Below, one piece after another: positions 63,095-64,000 of a stretch of 64,000 bases of DNA. This stretch comes from Faecalibacter bovis. Its GTDB lineage: Bacteria; Bacteroidota; Bacteroidia; Flavobacteriales; Weeksellaceae. The position numbers and the translations under genes were made by a program. The notes beneath the pieces were generated by a model, which was not told where the DNA came from, ran no database searches, and was given only the letters and a program-made list of their open reading frames with translations. The stretch is from contig NZ_CP072842.1 in assembly GCF_017948305.1 (NCBI RefSeq), positions 164,001 to 228,000 of the forward strand, written 5' to 3'. Positions within the stretch are counted from its first letter, which is position 1, and the number at the start of each line of letters is the position of its first letter.

Positions 63095-64000
63095 TTGAGT
63101 TTAGAACTAACCATATTAGGATTTAACTCTGCAGTCCCCACAGCGTACTCGCATCCTTCTGCACAGCTATTAAATATTGCCGAAAGATATTTTTTGATAG
63201 ATTGTGGCGAAGGTACACAAGTACAACTAAGAAAAGCGAAAGCTAAATTCAACCGAATTAATAACATTTTCATTTCCCATTTACATGGTGATCATGTTTT
63301 TGGATTAGTTGGGTTAATTTCTACTTTGCAACTTTTAGGTCGTGATACGCCGCTAAATATACATGGCCCGAAAGGAATTGAAGAATTTATTATGACGCAA
63401 TTACGTCTTACAGAGTCTAATTGTTCTTTTAAAATTGTTTTTAACGAGTTAAGTGGAAAAGAATCTGTTTTGGTTTTTGAGGATGATAAAGTTGAAGTTT
63501 TTTCCATTCCATTAAATCACAGAATTTACACCAATGGTTACCTTTTCAGAGAGAAATCAAAGCAACGCAAACTAAATATGGATGCTATAGAGCAATATCC
63601 TGAAATTGAAATTTGCGATTATCAAAACCTAAAAAATGGTCGAGATTATGTAATGGAAGATGGTACAATCATCGATAATGAAGATTTAACCTTCGAAGGT
63701 CCTCGTGCATTAAGTTATGCTTATTGTTCGGACACAAAATACAAACCTAATATTATTCCGATAATTAAAGGTGTCGATTTATTATATCACGAAAGTACCT
63801 TCTTGCACGAAGCGAAAGATTTGGCCAATTATACAGGTCATTCTACAGCCAAAGAAGCTGGTATAATTGCAAGAGATGCAGAAGTTGGTAAATTAATCCT
63901 TGGACATTTCTCTAATAGATATCATGATTATAGTTTGTTATTGAATGAAGCTAAAATAGAGTTTGAAAATACGGTTTTACCTAAATTATTGGGAACAATA
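63095..64000 (+). CDS. rnz: Ribonuclease Z (3' end beyond window)
   Basis: The reading frame from TTG 63095 runs past the window end, 302 codons so far. FISHLHGDHVFGLVG carries the metallo-beta-lactamase HxHxDH motif; YCSDTKY, HESTFLHE and TGHSTAKEAG follow, and LGHFSNRY is near the end. RNase Z matures tRNA 3' ends; expected length is about 300-305, so only a few residues are missing. It starts 2 bp after rdgB, same unit. Confidence 0.93.
   Translation, partial: MSLELTILGFNSAVPTAYSHPSAQLLNIAERYFLIDCGEGTQVQLRKAKAKFNRINNIFISHLHGDHVFGLVGLISTLQLLGRDTPLNIHGPKGIEEFIMTQLRLTESNCSFKIVFNELSGKESVLVFEDDKVEVFSIPLNHRIYTNGYLFREKSKQRKLNMDAIEQYPEIEICDYQNLKNGRDYVMEDGTIIDNEDLTFEGPRALSYAYCSDTKYKPNIIPIIKGVDLLYHESTFLHEAKDLANYTGHSTAKEAGIIARDAEVGKLILGHFSNRYHDYSLLLNEAKIEFENTVLPKLLGTI

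Overview
The window looks like chromosome of a Bacteroidota bacterium of class Flavobacteriia, perhaps Weeksellaceae (inference). Support: strong A+T bias, TAnnTTTG-type -7 boxes instead of sigma70 promoters, almost no Shine-Dalgarno sequences, many secreted proteins with short 'FAQIGVNT'-like signal peptides, and typical Bacteroidota families (RHS tip, RAYT transposase remnant, DUF3857 proteins, Mpl-like ligase).

1-12,060 is a defence island. It holds a type I restriction-modification operon (hsdR 3' part, a PD-(D/E)XK nuclease gene, hsdM, hsdS), a large P-loop/deoxycytidylate deaminase of the antiviral type on the minus strand, and an HNH protein followed by an OLD nuclease + UvrD helicase pair (Gabija-like). 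12,060-30,000 is accessory and mosaic. Two diverged copies (about 12.2-14.6 kb and 22.8-26.1 kb) of a long, structured, mostly non-coding locus each carry a DUF6943-like gene and two tiny membrane-protein genes. Between them lie a DnaD-like/DnaC-like replication pair, three paralogous surface-protein genes (one with a fibrinogen-like domain) and a three-gene STAS-ATPase / STAS-like / PIN cluster. The second copy runs on into DUF5675, a 251-aa Bacteroidota mobile-element protein and a 60-aa DNA-binding-like protein. An orphan RHS tip with a putative immunity gene follows, between two tRNA 3'-end repeats.

30,000-41,000 holds a DUF892 gene, a decayed sensor kinase and a locus of secreted adhesin/C1q-like proteins with one clear pseudogene and gene scraps. 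From 41,200 to the end it is ordinary chromosome: MarR regulator, KatG, Nudix, acyltransferase, Mpl-like ligase, YceI lipoprotein, MTA/SAH nucleosidase, a five-gene Thr/Tyr tRNA array, Na/Pi cotransporter, LuxE-like protein, two DUF3857 transglutaminase proteins, aquaporin, TIGR01777 epimerase, ion channel, YihY, RlmH, CPBP protease, XTP/dITP pyrophosphatase and the start of RNase Z.

The most unusual material is the repeat system at 12-26 kb. At least six copies of a roughly 115-150 nt element fold into nested stems whose sequences differ between copies but stay complementary, around a conserved core. Several other hairpin families in the same loci also show compensatory changes. The STAS-ATPase/STAS/PIN cluster is the best protein-coding candidate for an undescribed system: it has the parts of a partner-switch regulator joined to an RNase-like effector.
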